DNA of 64,000 bases from Prauserella muralis (GTDB lineage: Bacteria > Actinomycetota > Actinomycetes > Mycobacteriales > Pseudonocardiaceae), in assembly GCF_003202285.1 (NCBI RefSeq), contig NZ_MASW01000007.1, forward strand, positions 987,471-1,051,470, given 5' to 3'. Of the stretch, positions 1 through 7,875 are shown one piece after another. The notes under the pieces are model-generated. The model was not told the origin of the DNA and did not search any database. It saw only the letters and a program-made list of their open reading frames with translations. Made by a program: the position numbers and the translations under genes. The stretch's first letter is position 1. Every line of letters begins with the position of its first letter.

Positions 1-2
1 AC

Positions 3-446
3 GCCTTCGCCGCCGTCGGCGGTCCGGTGCTCGGCGGGGTGTTCTTCGGGTTCATCGCGCTGATCGGCCTCAACGCCACGCTCGGCCTGTTCGACTCGTT
101 CTCGCGCGGTCAGGCGGACATGACGTACTTCTTCGTCCCGGGTGCGAAGAAGTTCAAGATCTCGCACCTCTACGCGGGCTTCCTGTGGGGCGTGATCATC
201 TTCGGCATCCTGATCCTGCTGTTCGGCCCTGCCGACGGGCCCAGCGGCGTGCTGGACATCCTGGCGTTCCTGTCCACGTTCGCCATGGGCGCCTACTGCG
301 TGGTGCTGCTGCTGGTGAACAACAGGATGCTGCCCAAACCGATCCGGCCGAAGTGGTGGACCAACGCCATCATCGGCTTCGGCGCGGTGTTCTACCTGGG
401 CATGCTGTTCTACAGCCTGGCGCGCTTCGGTGTGGTCGTGAGCTAG
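3..446 (+). CDS. Nramp-type divalent metal transporter, C-terminal part
   Basis: The frame is already open at the left edge, so this is the last ~147 residues of a larger membrane protein. Four hydrophobic segments are visible. The stretch 'LNATLGLFDSFSRGQADMTY' followed by the 'FKISHLYAGFLWG' segment resembles the distal transmembrane helices of actinobacterial Nramp-family transporters, which import Mn2+/Fe2+ with protons across the cytoplasmic membrane. The diagnostic N-terminal metal-binding helices lie outside the window, so the family call rests on the tail alone. The stop codon touches the ATG of the next gene (TAG-ATG), which suggests one transcript with it. Confidence 0.6.
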   Translation, partial: AFAAVGGPVLGGVFFGFIALIGLNATLGLFDSFSRGQADMTYFFVPGAKKFKISHLYAGFLWGVIIFGILILLFGPADGPSGVLDILAFLSTFAMGAYCVVLLLVNNRMLPKPIRPKWWTNAIIGFGAVFYLGMLFYSLARFGVVVS

Positions 447-1001
447 ATGGACACCTCACGCCTGCTCCGGCTCGGCGAGCTCGCCTTCCCCGGGTTCGTC
501 GTAGGACTCCTCGCCGGCGCGGTCGCCGGTGGGCTGGCCGGCCTCGTCGGCCAGCCCATCGGCTGGGCGCTGGTGAGCACGCTCGCACTGGGCATCCCGC
601 TCGGCCTGCTCGGGGCCGGGTACGGGCTGCTGGCCGCATTCCGCAAGGTCCGGATCGGCGCGTTCGCCCCGATGGCGCTGTACTGGCTCATCGGGTTCCC
701 GCTGGCCAGGCTGGCACACGAGGTGCTGACCCACCTGGTGCTGGCCGGGACGCCTCAGCTGCCGCCCGATCCGCTCGGTTTCCTGCTGTACCAGGCACTG
801 ATCAGCGCCGGTTTCGCCATCGGTTTCCTGTGGCTGCACGAGCGCCTCGCGCCACGGTGGTGGCGCAGGGTCGCACCTCGCAACGCTGACGCTGCGGAGG
901 TCTACGCTGCCTACGCCGCGCACGCGAAGCAGGTCTACGAGGCCCGGCAGGCCTCGATCCAGGCCCGCAGGCGCAGCCGCGAACGCGCCGCTCGACGCTG
1001 A
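447..1001 (+). CDS. Small integral membrane protein, unknown function
   Basis: A 184-residue protein that I do not recognise. It has about four hydrophobic segments (roughly residues 15-40, 43-65, 75-95 and 110-132). The first is glycine/alanine-rich, with a 'GLLAGAVAGGLAGLVG' small-residue pattern typical of tight helix packing. The last ~45 residues form a strongly basic, alanine/arginine-rich cytoplasmic tail. Its ATG directly follows the transporter stop codon, so it is probably co-transcribed and translationally coupled; a role accessory to that transporter is only an inference. A strong hairpin follows the stop. Confidence 0.7.
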   Translation: MDTSRLLRLGELAFPGFVVGLLAGAVAGGLAGLVGQPIGWALVSTLALGIPLGLLGAGYGLLAAFRKVRIGAFAPMALYWLIGFPLARLAHEVLTHLVLAGTPQLPPDPLGFLLYQALISAGFAIGFLWLHERLAPRWWRRVAPRNADAAEVYAAYAAHAKQVYEARQASIQARRRSRERAARR

Positions 1002-1018
1002 GGCGGCGGCTTTTCCGG

Positions 1019-1052
1019 GGTCGTTCGCCCACGTCCGCGTGGGCGAACGACC
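1019..1052. terminator. Perfect 15-bp hairpin terminator after the transporter operon
   Basis: GGTCGTTCGCCCACG at 1019-1033 and its exact reverse complement at 1038-1052 enclose a 4-nt loop. There is no T-run, which is common for terminators in high-GC actinobacteria. It lies 17 bp after the upstream stop codon. The in-frame GTG at 1039 of the next gene falls inside the right arm, which argues against that GTG being the TerC start. Confidence 0.75.
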
Positions 1053-1083
1053 GGCAGTTCCCGCTTACTGGATTGGGGCGACG

Positions 1084-2097
1084 TTGAACACTCCCGTGTG
1101 GGCCTGGCTGGTGACCATCGCAGGCCTCGCCGCCATCATCTGTTTCGACTTCTACCTGGTGTCCCGCAACCCGCGGCATCCGTCCCTGCGGGAGTGCACG
1201 CTGTGGGTGTCCGGCTACGTGTCCCTTGCCGTGCTCTTCGGCCTCGGGGTGCTGCTGCTGGCCGGGCCCCAGTACGGTGGCGAGTTCTTCGCCGGGTGGA
1301 TCACCGAGTACTCGCTGTCGGTGGACAACCTGTTCGTCTTCGTCATCATCATGTCGAGCTTCGTGGTGCCCAGGGAGTACCGGCAGAAGGTGCTGCTGAT
1401 CGGCATCGTGGTGGCCCTGCTGTTGCGGGGCCTGTTCATCGCCGTCGGCGCCGAGGCGATCACCCGGTTCGACTGGCTGTTCTACGTCTTCGGCGCCTTC
1501 CTCCTCTACACGGCGTGGAAGCTGTTGCTCCACGGCGACGACGAGGAGGACGAGTTCAAGGAGAACGCGGTTCTCCGCACGGCCAAGCGGTTCCTGCCCG
1601 CCACCGACACCTACGACGGCGCCAGGCTCACCACGAGGATCGACGGCCGCAAGATGGTCACCCCGATGCTGATCGTCATGATCGCGATCGGCACCACCGA
1701 CCTGCTGTTCGCGCTGGACTCCATTCCCGCGATCTTCGGCCTTACCAAGGAGCCGTATCTCGTGTTCACCGCGAACGCATTCGCGCTGATGGGATTGCGC
1801 CAGCTGTTCTTCCTGATCGGTGGCCTGCTCGACAAGCTGGTGTACCTGAGCAAGGGGCTCGCCATCGTGCTGGGTTTCATCGGGCTCAAGCTGATCGCCG
1901 AGACCCTGCACCACCACGGCGTCTCGTGGGCGCCGGAGGTGCCGATCCTCGCCTCACTCGGCGTGATCGTCGGCACGCTGGCCATCACGACCGTCGCCAG
2001 CCTCCTCAAGGTCCGCAGGGATCGGTCCCGCGCACTGGACGAGGAACTGGACGAGGCCTCCGACTCGGACGTCGCCCAGGCGACGACGGCCGACTGA
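1084..2097 (+). CDS. TerC family integral membrane protein
   Basis: A 337-residue polytopic protein with about nine hydrophobic segments. It carries the two acidic membrane motifs of the TerC/Alx family: 'SVDNLFVF' near residue 79 and 'FALDSIPAIFG' near residue 210. Family members are linked to tellurite resistance and to Mn2+ efflux or metal loading of exported proteins. I start at TTG 1084 because a GGGG box (about 1074-1077) is well spaced in front of it, whereas the in-frame GTG at 1039 lies in the upstream terminator hairpin. The long hydrophilic loop after residue 145 (DDEEDEFKEN) is usual for actinobacterial members. The nearby Nramp-type transporter fits a metal-handling neighbourhood. 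Confidence 0.85.
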   Translation: MNTPVWAWLVTIAGLAAIICFDFYLVSRNPRHPSLRECTLWVSGYVSLAVLFGLGVLLLAGPQYGGEFFAGWITEYSLSVDNLFVFVIIMSSFVVPREYRQKVLLIGIVVALLLRGLFIAVGAEAITRFDWLFYVFGAFLLYTAWKLLLHGDDEEDEFKENAVLRTAKRFLPATDTYDGARLTTRIDGRKMVTPMLIVMIAIGTTDLLFALDSIPAIFGLTKEPYLVFTANAFALMGLRQLFFLIGGLLDKLVYLSKGLAIVLGFIGLKLIAETLHHHGVSWAPEVPILASLGVIVGTLAITTVASLLKVRRDRSRALDEELDEASDSDVAQATTAD

Positions 2098-2164
2098 CCA
2101 TTGACGGGGAACGCGAGCGCGGAGCTGGCGCCGTTGGCAGCTCCCCTCAGCGCTCCTTCGGCGT

Positions 2165-2350
2165 TCAGGAGGACGTGGTGCTGCGCTCGGCGGCACGCTC
2201 CCGCAGGAAGTCCTCGACCTCCGCGGTGGCCTGCTGCCGGGCGTTCTCCTGTGCGGTCGCCAGGCCCAGGCCCAGCGCCCGGCCGTCAGCGGCGCGGAAG
2301 CCGGTGGGCTCCTTGGTCAGCGACCGCAGGATCTCCTTCCAGGTACGCAT
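2165..2350 (-). CDS. Small conserved-looking hydrophilic protein
   Basis: A 61-residue protein with no recognised domain. The start is well supported: the ATG at 2350 is preceded by a near-ideal AGGAGGTGA ribosome binding site. The N-terminus (MRTWKEILRSLTKEPTGFRA) is followed by a predicted helix rich in Ala, Glu and Arg and a Ser/Thr-rich end. It lies downstream of the GntR gene on the same strand (83-bp gap) and may be its distal partner. No membrane segment or signal peptide is seen. Function unknown. Confidence 0.7.
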   Translation of the reverse strand: MRTWKEILRSLTKEPTGFRAADGRALGLGLATAQENARQQATAEVEDFLRERAAERSTTSS

Positions 2351-2433
2351 TTGCTATCACCTCCTTTTTCGGGCATCACTGTTCCCACCGACCCCACCAC
2401 GATGCGGGGCCGGGAGTCTGCGGTGGAGAAGGC

Positions 2434-3180
2434 CTAGAGGTTCGGCGCGGTCCGCCGACGGCGCGAGCGGACCTGCACCGGGGCCACGTCCGGCTCCGGG
2501 TTCTCGCTGCGCTGCTCCAGGTAGGACTGTCGCGTGTGCTCGGTGTGCTCGCGCATGATCCGCGCGGCCGACTCGGCGTCGCCCTGCTCGATGGCGTCGA
2601 TCAGCCGGGCGTGCTCCTGCCACGACGTGATGCCGCGGTGGCGAGCGATCGGCGTGTAGTACCAGCGGACGCGGCGGTCCACCTGCGACACGAAGTCGAG
2701 CAGAACCTGGTTGCCGGACAGCTCGGTGACACACCGGTGCAGCTCGGCGTTGGCGGCCACCATGCTGTCGATGTCGTCGGCGGCGACGGCGGCCTCACCC
2801 TCCGCACACAGCTTGCGCAACCGCTTGACGCCCTCGGTGTCGGCGTTGAGTGCGGCAAGCCGGGCCGACTCGGCCTCCAGCGCGGCGCGGACGACGAGCA
2901 ACTGGTCGACCTCGGCGTCGGTGGGGGCATGCACGAACGCGCCGTAGCCGGGACGCAGGTCCACCCAACCTTCGGAGTTCAGCAGCTGCAGGGCCTCCCG
3001 GATGGGCTGCCGCGACACCCCGAGCATCTCGGCGAGCTCGCTTTCCACCAGGTGCTGGCCGGGGGCGAGCTGCCGCGAGATGATCAGCTCCTGCATCGCC
3101 TGGTAGACCCGCTCCCGCAGCGGAACCGGTCGATCGATCCGGCGTGCAGACATCTGCTGCGGCAACTCGGTCGACGGCAT
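2434..3180 (-). CDS. GntR family transcriptional regulator, FCD (FadR) subfamily
   Basis: A 248-residue regulator. An N-terminal winged helix lies at about residues 20-90 ('LRERVYQAMQELIISRQL', then 'ESELAEMLGVSRQPIREALQ', the usual GntR recognition helix). An all-helical FCD ligand-binding domain follows (about 95-225) with the 'RAALEAESARLAA' start and the histidines typical of its metal site ('AELHRCVTEL', 'ITSWQEHARLIDAI', 'MREHTEHTRQS'). FCD regulators sense small organic acids. I use ATG 3180 with GGAG 7 nt upstream; an in-frame TTG at 3192 is less likely. It is divergent from sucC across a 266-bp gap that holds a perfect palindrome, and GCATACA at 3250-3256 lies in its own upstream region. 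It is the likely controller of sucCD. Confidence 0.9.
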   Translation of the reverse strand: MPSTELPQQMSARRIDRPVPLRERVYQAMQELIISRQLAPGQHLVESELAEMLGVSRQPIREALQLLNSEGWVDLRPGYGAFVHAPTDAEVDQLLVVRAALEAESARLAALNADTEGVKRLRKLCAEGEAAVAADDIDSMVAANAELHRCVTELSGNQVLLDFVSQVDRRVRWYYTPIARHRGITSWQEHARLIDAIEQGDAESAARIMREHTEHTRQSYLEQRSENPEPDVAPVQVRSRRRRTAPNL

Positions 3181-3342
3181 GGTGTACTCCAAAAGTCAGG
3201 TGAGGTGGTCAGGTGACCTCTGAGTCGGCTGATCGGTCGACTGCCTACAGCATACAATGAGCGAAATGCCCATTCCCGGTGATACCGATCACTACAGGGA
3301 GTGACATCCGTCTCCTCCATCCCGTTGTTCCGACCCTCAGGG

Positions 3343-3399
3343 TTGACGCTCCGTGCGGCCGGAAAACCTCGACTTCTGCATACAGAATACTGTATTCTG
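3343..3399. promoter_or_regulatory. sucC upstream region with perfect GntR-type operator
   Basis: CAGAATACTGTATTCTG at 3383-3399 is a perfect palindrome (8-bp arms around one centre base) within a GC-rich context. TGCATACAG (3377-3385) overlaps its left side. The 9-bp core ATACTGTAT is the reverse complement of the core in front of the OFA transporter (9744-9752). A TTGACG hexamer at 3343-3348 could be a -35 box, but no convincing -10 is correctly spaced. FCD regulators commonly bind ATAC/GTAT-type palindromes, so the adjacent GntR protein is the expected binder (inference). Confidence 0.6.
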
Positions 3400-3446
3400 A
3401 CATCGTGTGCGATGTCAGCTGAGACACAGCCGGAGGGTTGGTCAGA

Positions 3447-4616
3447 GTGGACCTGTACGAGTACCAGGCAAGGGACGTCTTCGCGTCCCATGGAGTGCCG
3501 GTGTTGGCCGGCACGGTGGCGGACACCCCCGAGGAGGTCCGGGCGGCGGCGGAGTCGCTGGGCGGCCGCGTCGTGGTCAAGGCGCAGGTGAAGACGGGTG
3601 GCCGGGGTAAGGCCGGTGGTGTGAAGCTGGCGCAGGATCCGGTGCAGGCGCGGGAGCGGGCCGAGGCGATCCTGGGTTTGGATATCAAGGGTCATGTGAC
3701 GCGGCGGGTGTTGGTGACCGAGGCGTCGGACATTGCTGAGGAGTATTACTTCTCGTTTTTGCTGGATCGGGCGAATCGCACGTTTTTGGCGATGGCCTCG
3801 GCCGAGGGTGGCGTGGAGATCGAGCAGTTGGCGGTGGAGCGGCCGGAGGCGCTGGCGCGGGTGCCGGTGGATCCGCTGGTCGGGGTGGATGAGGCCGCGG
3901 CGGTCGAGATTGTGACCCGGGCGGGGTTTCCGGAGGCGATCCGGCAGCGGGCTGCCGAGGTGGTGGTGCGGCTGTGGGAGACGTTCGTGGCCGAGGATGC
4001 CACGTTGGTGGAGGTCAATCCGCTGGTGCGGGATCCGCAGGATCGGATCGTGGCGCTGGATGGCAAGGTCACCCTGGATGACAATGCGGGGTTCCGGCAT
4101 CCCGGGCATGCGCAGCTGGTGGATGTGCAGGCCGAGGATCCGCTGGAGGCCAAGGCCAAGGCCAAGGACCTCAACTACGTCAAGCTGGACGGGCAGGTCG
4201 GCATCATCGGCAATGGTGCCGGGCTGGTGATGTCGACGCTGGATGTGGTGGCCTACGCCGGGCAGCGGCATGGTGGGGTCAGGCCGGCGAACTTCCTCGA
4301 CATCGGCGGGGGCGCCTCGGCGGAGGTGATGGCCGCGGGGCTGGATGTGATCCTGGGTGATCCGGCGGTGAAGAGTGTGTTCGTCAACGTCTTCGGCGGG
4401 ATCACCGCCTGTGACGCGGTGGCCACCGGGATCGTGGAGGCGTTGAGGATTCTGGGCGACGAGGCGGCCAAGCCGCTGGTGGTGCGCCTGGACGGCAACA
4501 ACGTCGAGCAGGGCCGGGCCATCCTGGCCGAGGCCAACCACCCGCTGGTCACGCTGGTCGACACCATGGACAACGCGGCCGACAAGGCCGCCGAGCTCGC
4601 CGCGGCAGGAGCCTGA
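3447..4616 (+). CDS. sucC: Succinate--CoA ligase (ADP-forming) beta subunit, SucC
   Basis: A 389-residue subunit of the alpha2beta2-type enzyme that interconverts succinyl-CoA and succinate with ATP formation. It starts with the ATP-grasp signature '[17 protein letters not shown]' and has '[20 protein letters not shown]', the conserved 'VEVNPLV' and '[15 protein letters not shown]' segments, and the C-terminal CoA-ligase fold with '[10 protein letters not shown]' and '[13 protein letters not shown]'. The start is GTG 3447, with GGAGGG 9 nt upstream; TTG 3438 is an alternative. sucD follows after 5 bp. Third codon positions are unusually G/T-rich up to about 4130, unlike the neighbours and unlike sucD. 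Given the GntR operator in front, this may be a specialised second sucCD pair and not the TCA-cycle copy. Confidence 0.93.
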   Translation: MDLYEYQARDVFASHGVPVLAGTVADTPEEVRAAAESLGGRVVVKAQVKTGGRGKAGGVKLAQDPVQARERAEAILGLDIKGHVTRRVLVTEASDIAEEYYFSFLLDRANRTFLAMASAEGGVEIEQLAVERPEALARVPVDPLVGVDEAAAVEIVTRAGFPEAIRQRAAEVVVRLWETFVAEDATLVEVNPLVRDPQDRIVALDGKVTLDDNAGFRHPGHAQLVDVQAEDPLEAKAKAKDLNYVKLDGQVGIIGNGAGLVMSTLDVVAYAGQRHGGVRPANFLDIGGGASAEVMAAGLDVILGDPAVKSVFVNVFGGITACDAVATGIVEALRILGDEAAKPLVVRLDGNNVEQGRAILAEANHPLVTLVDTMDNAADKAAELAAAGA

Positions 4617-4621
4617 TCCCG

Positions 4622-5509
4622 ATGGCCATTTTCCTCACCGAGAACTCCAAGATCATCGTGCAGGGGCTGACCGGCTCCGAGGGCACCAAACACGCCACCA
4701 AGATGCTGGCCGCCGGCGCCACCATCGTGGGCGGGGTCAACGCCCGCAAGGCCGGCCAGACCGTCACCATCGGCGGCACCGACCTCACCGTCTACGGCAC
4801 CGTGGCCGAGGCCATGGCCGCCACCGGCGCCGACACCAGCGTCATCTTCGTGCCACCCCGCTTCGCCAAGGACGCCGTGATCGAGGCCATCGACGCCGAG
4901 ATCGGGCTGGCCGTGGTGATCACCGAGGGCATCCCCGTGCACGACGCGGCCACCTTCTGGGCCCACAACGTCGCCAAAGGCCAGAAAACCCGGATCGTGG
5001 GCCCGAACTGTCCCGGGGTGATCTCGCCGGAGAAGTCCAACGCCGGCATCATCCCCGCCAACATCACCGGCGCCGGCCCGATCGGGCTGGTGTCGAAATC
5101 GGGCACCCTGACCTACCAGATGATGTACGAGCTGCGCGACATCGGCTTCACCACCTGCGTGGGCATCGGCGGCGACCCCGTCATCGGCACCACCCACATC
5201 GACGCCCTCCAAGCCTTCGAGGCCGACCCCGACACCCGGGTCATCGTGATGATCGGCGAAATCGGCGGCGACGCCGAAGAACGCGCCGCCGACTACATCA
5301 AAACCCACGTCACCAAACCCGTCGTCGGCTACGTCGCCGGCTTCACCGCCCCCGAAGGCAAAACCATGGGCCACGCCGGCGCCATCGTCTCCGGCTCCTC
5401 CGGCACCGCCGAAGCCAAAAAACAAGCCCTCGAAGCCGCCGGCGTCAAAGTCGGCAAAACCCCCAGCGAAACCGCCGAACTCGCCCGCAAGGAGATGGCG
5501 GCGCAGTGA
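4622..5509 (+). CDS. sucD: Succinate--CoA ligase alpha subunit, SucD
   Basis: A 295-residue partner of SucC. It has an N-terminal CoA-binding Rossmann fold ('[22 protein letters not shown]'), the '[12 protein letters not shown]' motif, and the active-site phosphohistidine segment '[15 protein letters not shown]' with His near residue 251. Length and motif order are normal. It lies 5 bp after sucC, so the pair is co-transcribed. Codon use is extremely C-ending with several AAA lysines, the opposite strand bias to most of sucC. Any distal gene was lost or never present: only about 250 bp of non-coding sequence follows before the antisense HNH gene. Confidence 0.93.
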   Translation: MAIFLTENSKIIVQGLTGSEGTKHATKMLAAGATIVGGVNARKAGQTVTIGGTDLTVYGTVAEAMAATGADTSVIFVPPRFAKDAVIEAIDAEIGLAVVITEGIPVHDAATFWAHNVAKGQKTRIVGPNCPGVISPEKSNAGIIPANITGAGPIGLVSKSGTLTYQMMYELRDIGFTTCVGIGGDPVIGTTHIDALQAFEADPDTRVIVMIGEIGGDAEERAADYIKTHVTKPVVGYVAGFTAPEGKTMGHAGAIVSGSSGTAEAKKQALEAAGVKVGKTPSETAELARKEMAAQ

Positions 5510-5617
5510 GCGGTTTCAACCAGTACTGTCCTGCGCGAAGGCACCGCCGGGCCCGCCGGCGGCAGCCGGGGGTCGAAAAGGCTCAGCAACGCCACACGCC
5601 TGCGCAGGTCCCGACGT

Positions 5618-5663
5618 GCCTTCCGCCGCGGTGTGAGCACCCAACCGCATCGCGGCGGAAGGC
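5618..5663. repeat. 13-bp perfect inverted repeat after sucD
   Basis: GCCTTCCGCCGCG at 5618-5630 and its exact complement at 5651-5663 flank a 20-nt loop. It lies in the otherwise gene-free stretch 5510-5765 between the convergent sucD and 13E12 genes. It could act as a terminator for both. The long loop and lack of a T-run leave this open, and a leftover of a mobile element is also possible. I see no gene in the rest of this gap. Confidence 0.45.
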
Positions 5664-5765
5664 GCCAAGCCTCAGGTGGGAAAGCGGAACTCACGTGACA
5701 TAAGCCTCTCCTGGCGACCTCGCTTCGAGTGCAGGGCGACACCACTCGACCCCTTCGCGGGTTTG

Positions 5766-6803
5766 CTAGGGCGCGGGGAGTTGGACGGCGTGGTGGTGTC
5801 GTCGGAGGAGGGCTTCGAGGGTGCTTCCGCGCCGGGCGGGTCGCCGGTCCGGTGGCCCGGGTAGCCGTATCTTGGGTTTGGGTTGTCCGGGTGTCCACAG
5901 CGGACTGCTCGGACGGTGGTGGCTCGGGGTGGGGGGTTCGAGGATGGTCTCGGCGGGCTTGCCGTAGGTCCTGCCGGTGGGGGTGGTGACCAGGCTCAAC
6001 CGGCTGCGCGGCGTGATCTGGACGTTCCAGCCGGGGTGGTCGCGCAGGTAGTGGTGGTGTTCGCAGCGGGGTGCGAGGTTGCCGGGGTCGGTGGGTCCGC
6101 CCCGGTGGTGTTCGTGTTGGTGGTCGAGGTCGCTGCGGGTGGCGGGGCGGTGGCAGCCGGGGTGGACGCATTCGCGGTCGCGGGCGCGGATCAGCGCCGC
6201 CAGTGCCGCGTTCGGCCGCCGGTGGTGGGCGCCGACCCCGGTGACCACCCCGTGTTCGTCGGTGATGACCTTGCGCAGCACGCTGGCCGGGTTGGTCAGC
6301 ATCTCCCGGGCGATCGCCGCCGGGATGGGGCCGTAGCCGTCGAGGTGGCAGCCGTGCTCGGTCATCGTCAACGCCGTGGTGACCGGCAGGTGCAGCGACA
6401 CCATCGCCGCCGCCGCGGGCACCGTCGCGCCGGGGTGCTGGCCGAGCAGCAACGCCGCGGTCACGTCCGCCCGGAGTTGTTCGAGGGTGCGGGTGTCGCC
6501 GTGGTTGCGTTGCTGGCGGGCCAGCGCGTCCACCCGCGAGTAGGCGCTGGCGGCGACCTCCGCCGGGAGCCAGGCGGCCAGGGTGGACATGCCCTCGTCG
6601 CCGGGGATCAGCTCCAGGTTGCGCTGCTCGCGGGCCTGCCGCGCCCGGGCCAGAGCACTCTCGGGGTCGAGGGTGTCCACCAGCCGCCGCGCGGCCCGCA
6701 CCACCCTGGCCGGGTCGGCCAGATCGACCTTGCCGCCCCGCACCTGCGCGCACAGCTGCGTGTCGATCTCCGCAGCGACAGCGTCGGTGACCGGTGCGGT
6801 CAC
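5766..6803 (-). CDS. 13E12/DUF222 family protein, C-terminal part with HNH nuclease domain
   Basis: 345 residues corresponding to the second half of a 13E12-repeat (DUF222) protein. It carries a C-terminal HNH endonuclease motif: 'HPGCHRPATRSDLDHQHEHH', then 'GGPTDPGNLAPRCEHHHYLRD'. The start GTG at 6803 overlaps the stop of the upstream reading frame by 4 bp (GTGA), and the two products read as consecutive parts of one normal family member ('..GYTAGRIAE' + 'VTDAVAAEID..'). Either the halves are made separately by translational coupling, or a single-base frameshift has split the gene. Some family members lie in mobile, repeated copies in mycobacteria. A C-terminal Pro/Arg-rich tail is present. 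Confidence 0.8.
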   Translation of the reverse strand: MTAPVTDAVAAEIDTQLCAQVRGGKVDLADPARVVRAARRLVDTLDPESALARARQAREQRNLELIPGDEGMSTLAAWLPAEVAASAYSRVDALARQQRNHGDTRTLEQLRADVTAALLLGQHPGATVPAAAAMVSLHLPVTTALTMTEHGCHLDGYGPIPAAIAREMLTNPASVLRKVITDEHGVVTGVGAHHRRPNAALAALIRARDRECVHPGCHRPATRSDLDHQHEHHRGGPTDPGNLAPRCEHHHYLRDHPGWNVQITPRSRLSLVTTPTGRTYGKPAETILEPPTPSHHRPSSPLWTPGQPKPKIRLPGPPDRRPARRGSTLEALLRRHHHAVQLPAP

Positions 6804-7210
6804 TCCGCGATCCGCCCGGCGGTGTAGCCCTCGAACTCCCCGTCCCGCAGCAAGCCCAGCACCCCGGGCAGCCGCCGCAGACCCTGCGCCCGCGCGATCC
6901 GCTGCTGCGCCTGCCGCCGGGAGACCCGCAACTCCAGCGCCACCTCATCGGCGACATACCGGTCCCCGCCGCGCAACGTGTCCAGCCGGGCCAGGGCTTC
7001 GGCCTCGAGCGCGTCGGCCTCCGCGCGCCGCCGCCGCGCCGCGGCCAGCACCTCCACACACACCTCAGCAGCCGCGCGACCCGGGTTGCGGGTGAACGCG
7101 GCCAGCAGCTCACTGTCGCGCAGCCGCACCACCTCACGGGCGGCGCGCGCGGCCTCCCGGGGCAGGAACAGGGTCCCCGCCTCGCTGGTGCGTCTCACGA
7201 ACTCGGCCAC
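6800..7210 (-). CDS. 13E12/DUF222 family protein, N-terminal part
   Basis: 136 residues forming the front of DUF222: helical, Ala/Arg-rich, with a helix-turn-helix-like 'VADEVALELRVSRRQAQQRI' near residues 87-106. It ends at a TGA that overlaps the GTG start of the HNH half (6800-6803). The start is GTG 7210. A perfect LexA box sits 20-35 bp upstream, so transcription should be induced by DNA damage. Intact family members are single proteins, so the split is unusual. See the HNH half for the other part. Confidence 0.75.
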   Translation of the reverse strand: MAEFVRRTSEAGTLFLPREAARAAREVVRLRDSELLAAFTRNPGRAAAEVCVEVLAAARRRRAEADALEAEALARLDTLRGGDRYVADEVALELRVSRRQAQQRIARAQGLRRLPGVLGLLRDGEFEGYTAGRIAE

Positions 7211-7229
7211 ACCACCACCCTACCGCTAT

Positions 7230-7245
7230 TCGAACACACGTTCGA
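7230..7245 (-). promoter_or_regulatory. LexA (SOS) box in front of the 13E12/HNH gene
   Basis: TCGAACACACGTTCGA at 7230-7245 matches the actinobacterial SOS consensus TCGAAC-N4-GTTCGA without a mismatch. It ends 20 bp before the GTG at 7210, where it would overlap the core promoter and block it when LexA is bound. Several 13E12-family genes of Mycobacterium tuberculosis are known to carry SOS boxes, so this arrangement has precedent. Confidence 0.88.
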
Positions 7246-7337
7246 TAACACGATCGGGTAGGCCCTGTTCTCGTATAGCTACGGCCAGGTGGCGTGCAGT
7301 ACTGCGTAAACACTCGGGCCGCGACCCGGACAGCTCT

Positions 7338-7619
7338 TCAGCGCGGGGCGACCACCGCGCGTCGTTGTCGTCCGGCGCTCGCCGGCTGCTGAGCGGCTTG
7401 CACTGTCCTGCGGGCGCGGCCGGCGAGCATCGTGGTCGCGTCGGCGGACTTGCCGAGAATGATGGCGATCTCCGCGAAGGGCACGGCGAACACGTCGTGT
7501 AGCACGAACGCCAGCCGCTCGTCGGGACGCAGCAAGTCCAGGACCGTCAACAGCGCCAGGCCCGCCGAGTCACCCAGTGCCACAACCTCATCAGGAGCCG
7601 GGCCATCGTCGAGCGTCAC
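7338..7619 (-). pseudogene. ECF sigma factor fragment (region 4)
   Basis: The reading frame encodes 'LLRPDERLAFVLHDVFAVPF' followed by 'AEIAIILGKSADATTMLAGRARRTVQA', which is region 4 of an ECF sigma factor of the SigJ/ECF41-like group. Region 2 and the N-terminus are absent. After 'RQRR' the expected 'VVDAFLAA..' SnoaL-like extension is missing and the frame ends in 'AVVAPR'. This is therefore a fragment truncated on both sides. The surrounding 7211-7337 and 7620-7875 hold no intact gene. Confidence 0.7.
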
Positions 7620-7875
7620 GGCTAGTTCGGGCAGCTAGTCGTCGAGAGAGACTGTCGGGCGCGTTCGGGCTGGCTTGGTCCTCGTCGGTGTTCGCCCGGA
7701 ACCTGTACGCCGCACGAATCTCCTTGCGGTGCCGCTTGATCCGAGCGGCCTGCTCACGGTAGAGCTGGTCGATGCCCTGGCCGACGATCTGCTGTCGAGC
7801 CAGTACCGCCTGCCTTTCCGACCTGGCAGCTTCAAATCCTGGGCACAGGAGAACGGCATGTGCTGACGCGCGCGC
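7591..7875 (-). other. Open frame without start: possible gene remnant
   Basis: Directly after the RidA stop and in the same frame, the minus strand stays open for 94 codons down to a TGA at 7591. It reads like real protein ('ARQQIVGQGIDQLYREQAAR', then 'IKRHRKEIRAAYRFRANTDE'), but there is no ATG or GTG start. I cannot name the family. Its lower end overlaps the sigma fragment. Together with that fragment it suggests an eroded stretch between the HNH gene and ridA. Confidence 0.3.

Noticed and set aside
1039..1083. GTG 1039 as TerC start
   Set aside because: It lies inside the right arm of the upstream terminator hairpin; TTG 1084 has a better ribosome site and fits the family length.
5329..7137. 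602-codon frame across sucD and the HNH gene
   Set aside because: Wrong-frame shadow of the HNH gene joined to antisense sucD; the HNH frames show the recognisable motifs.
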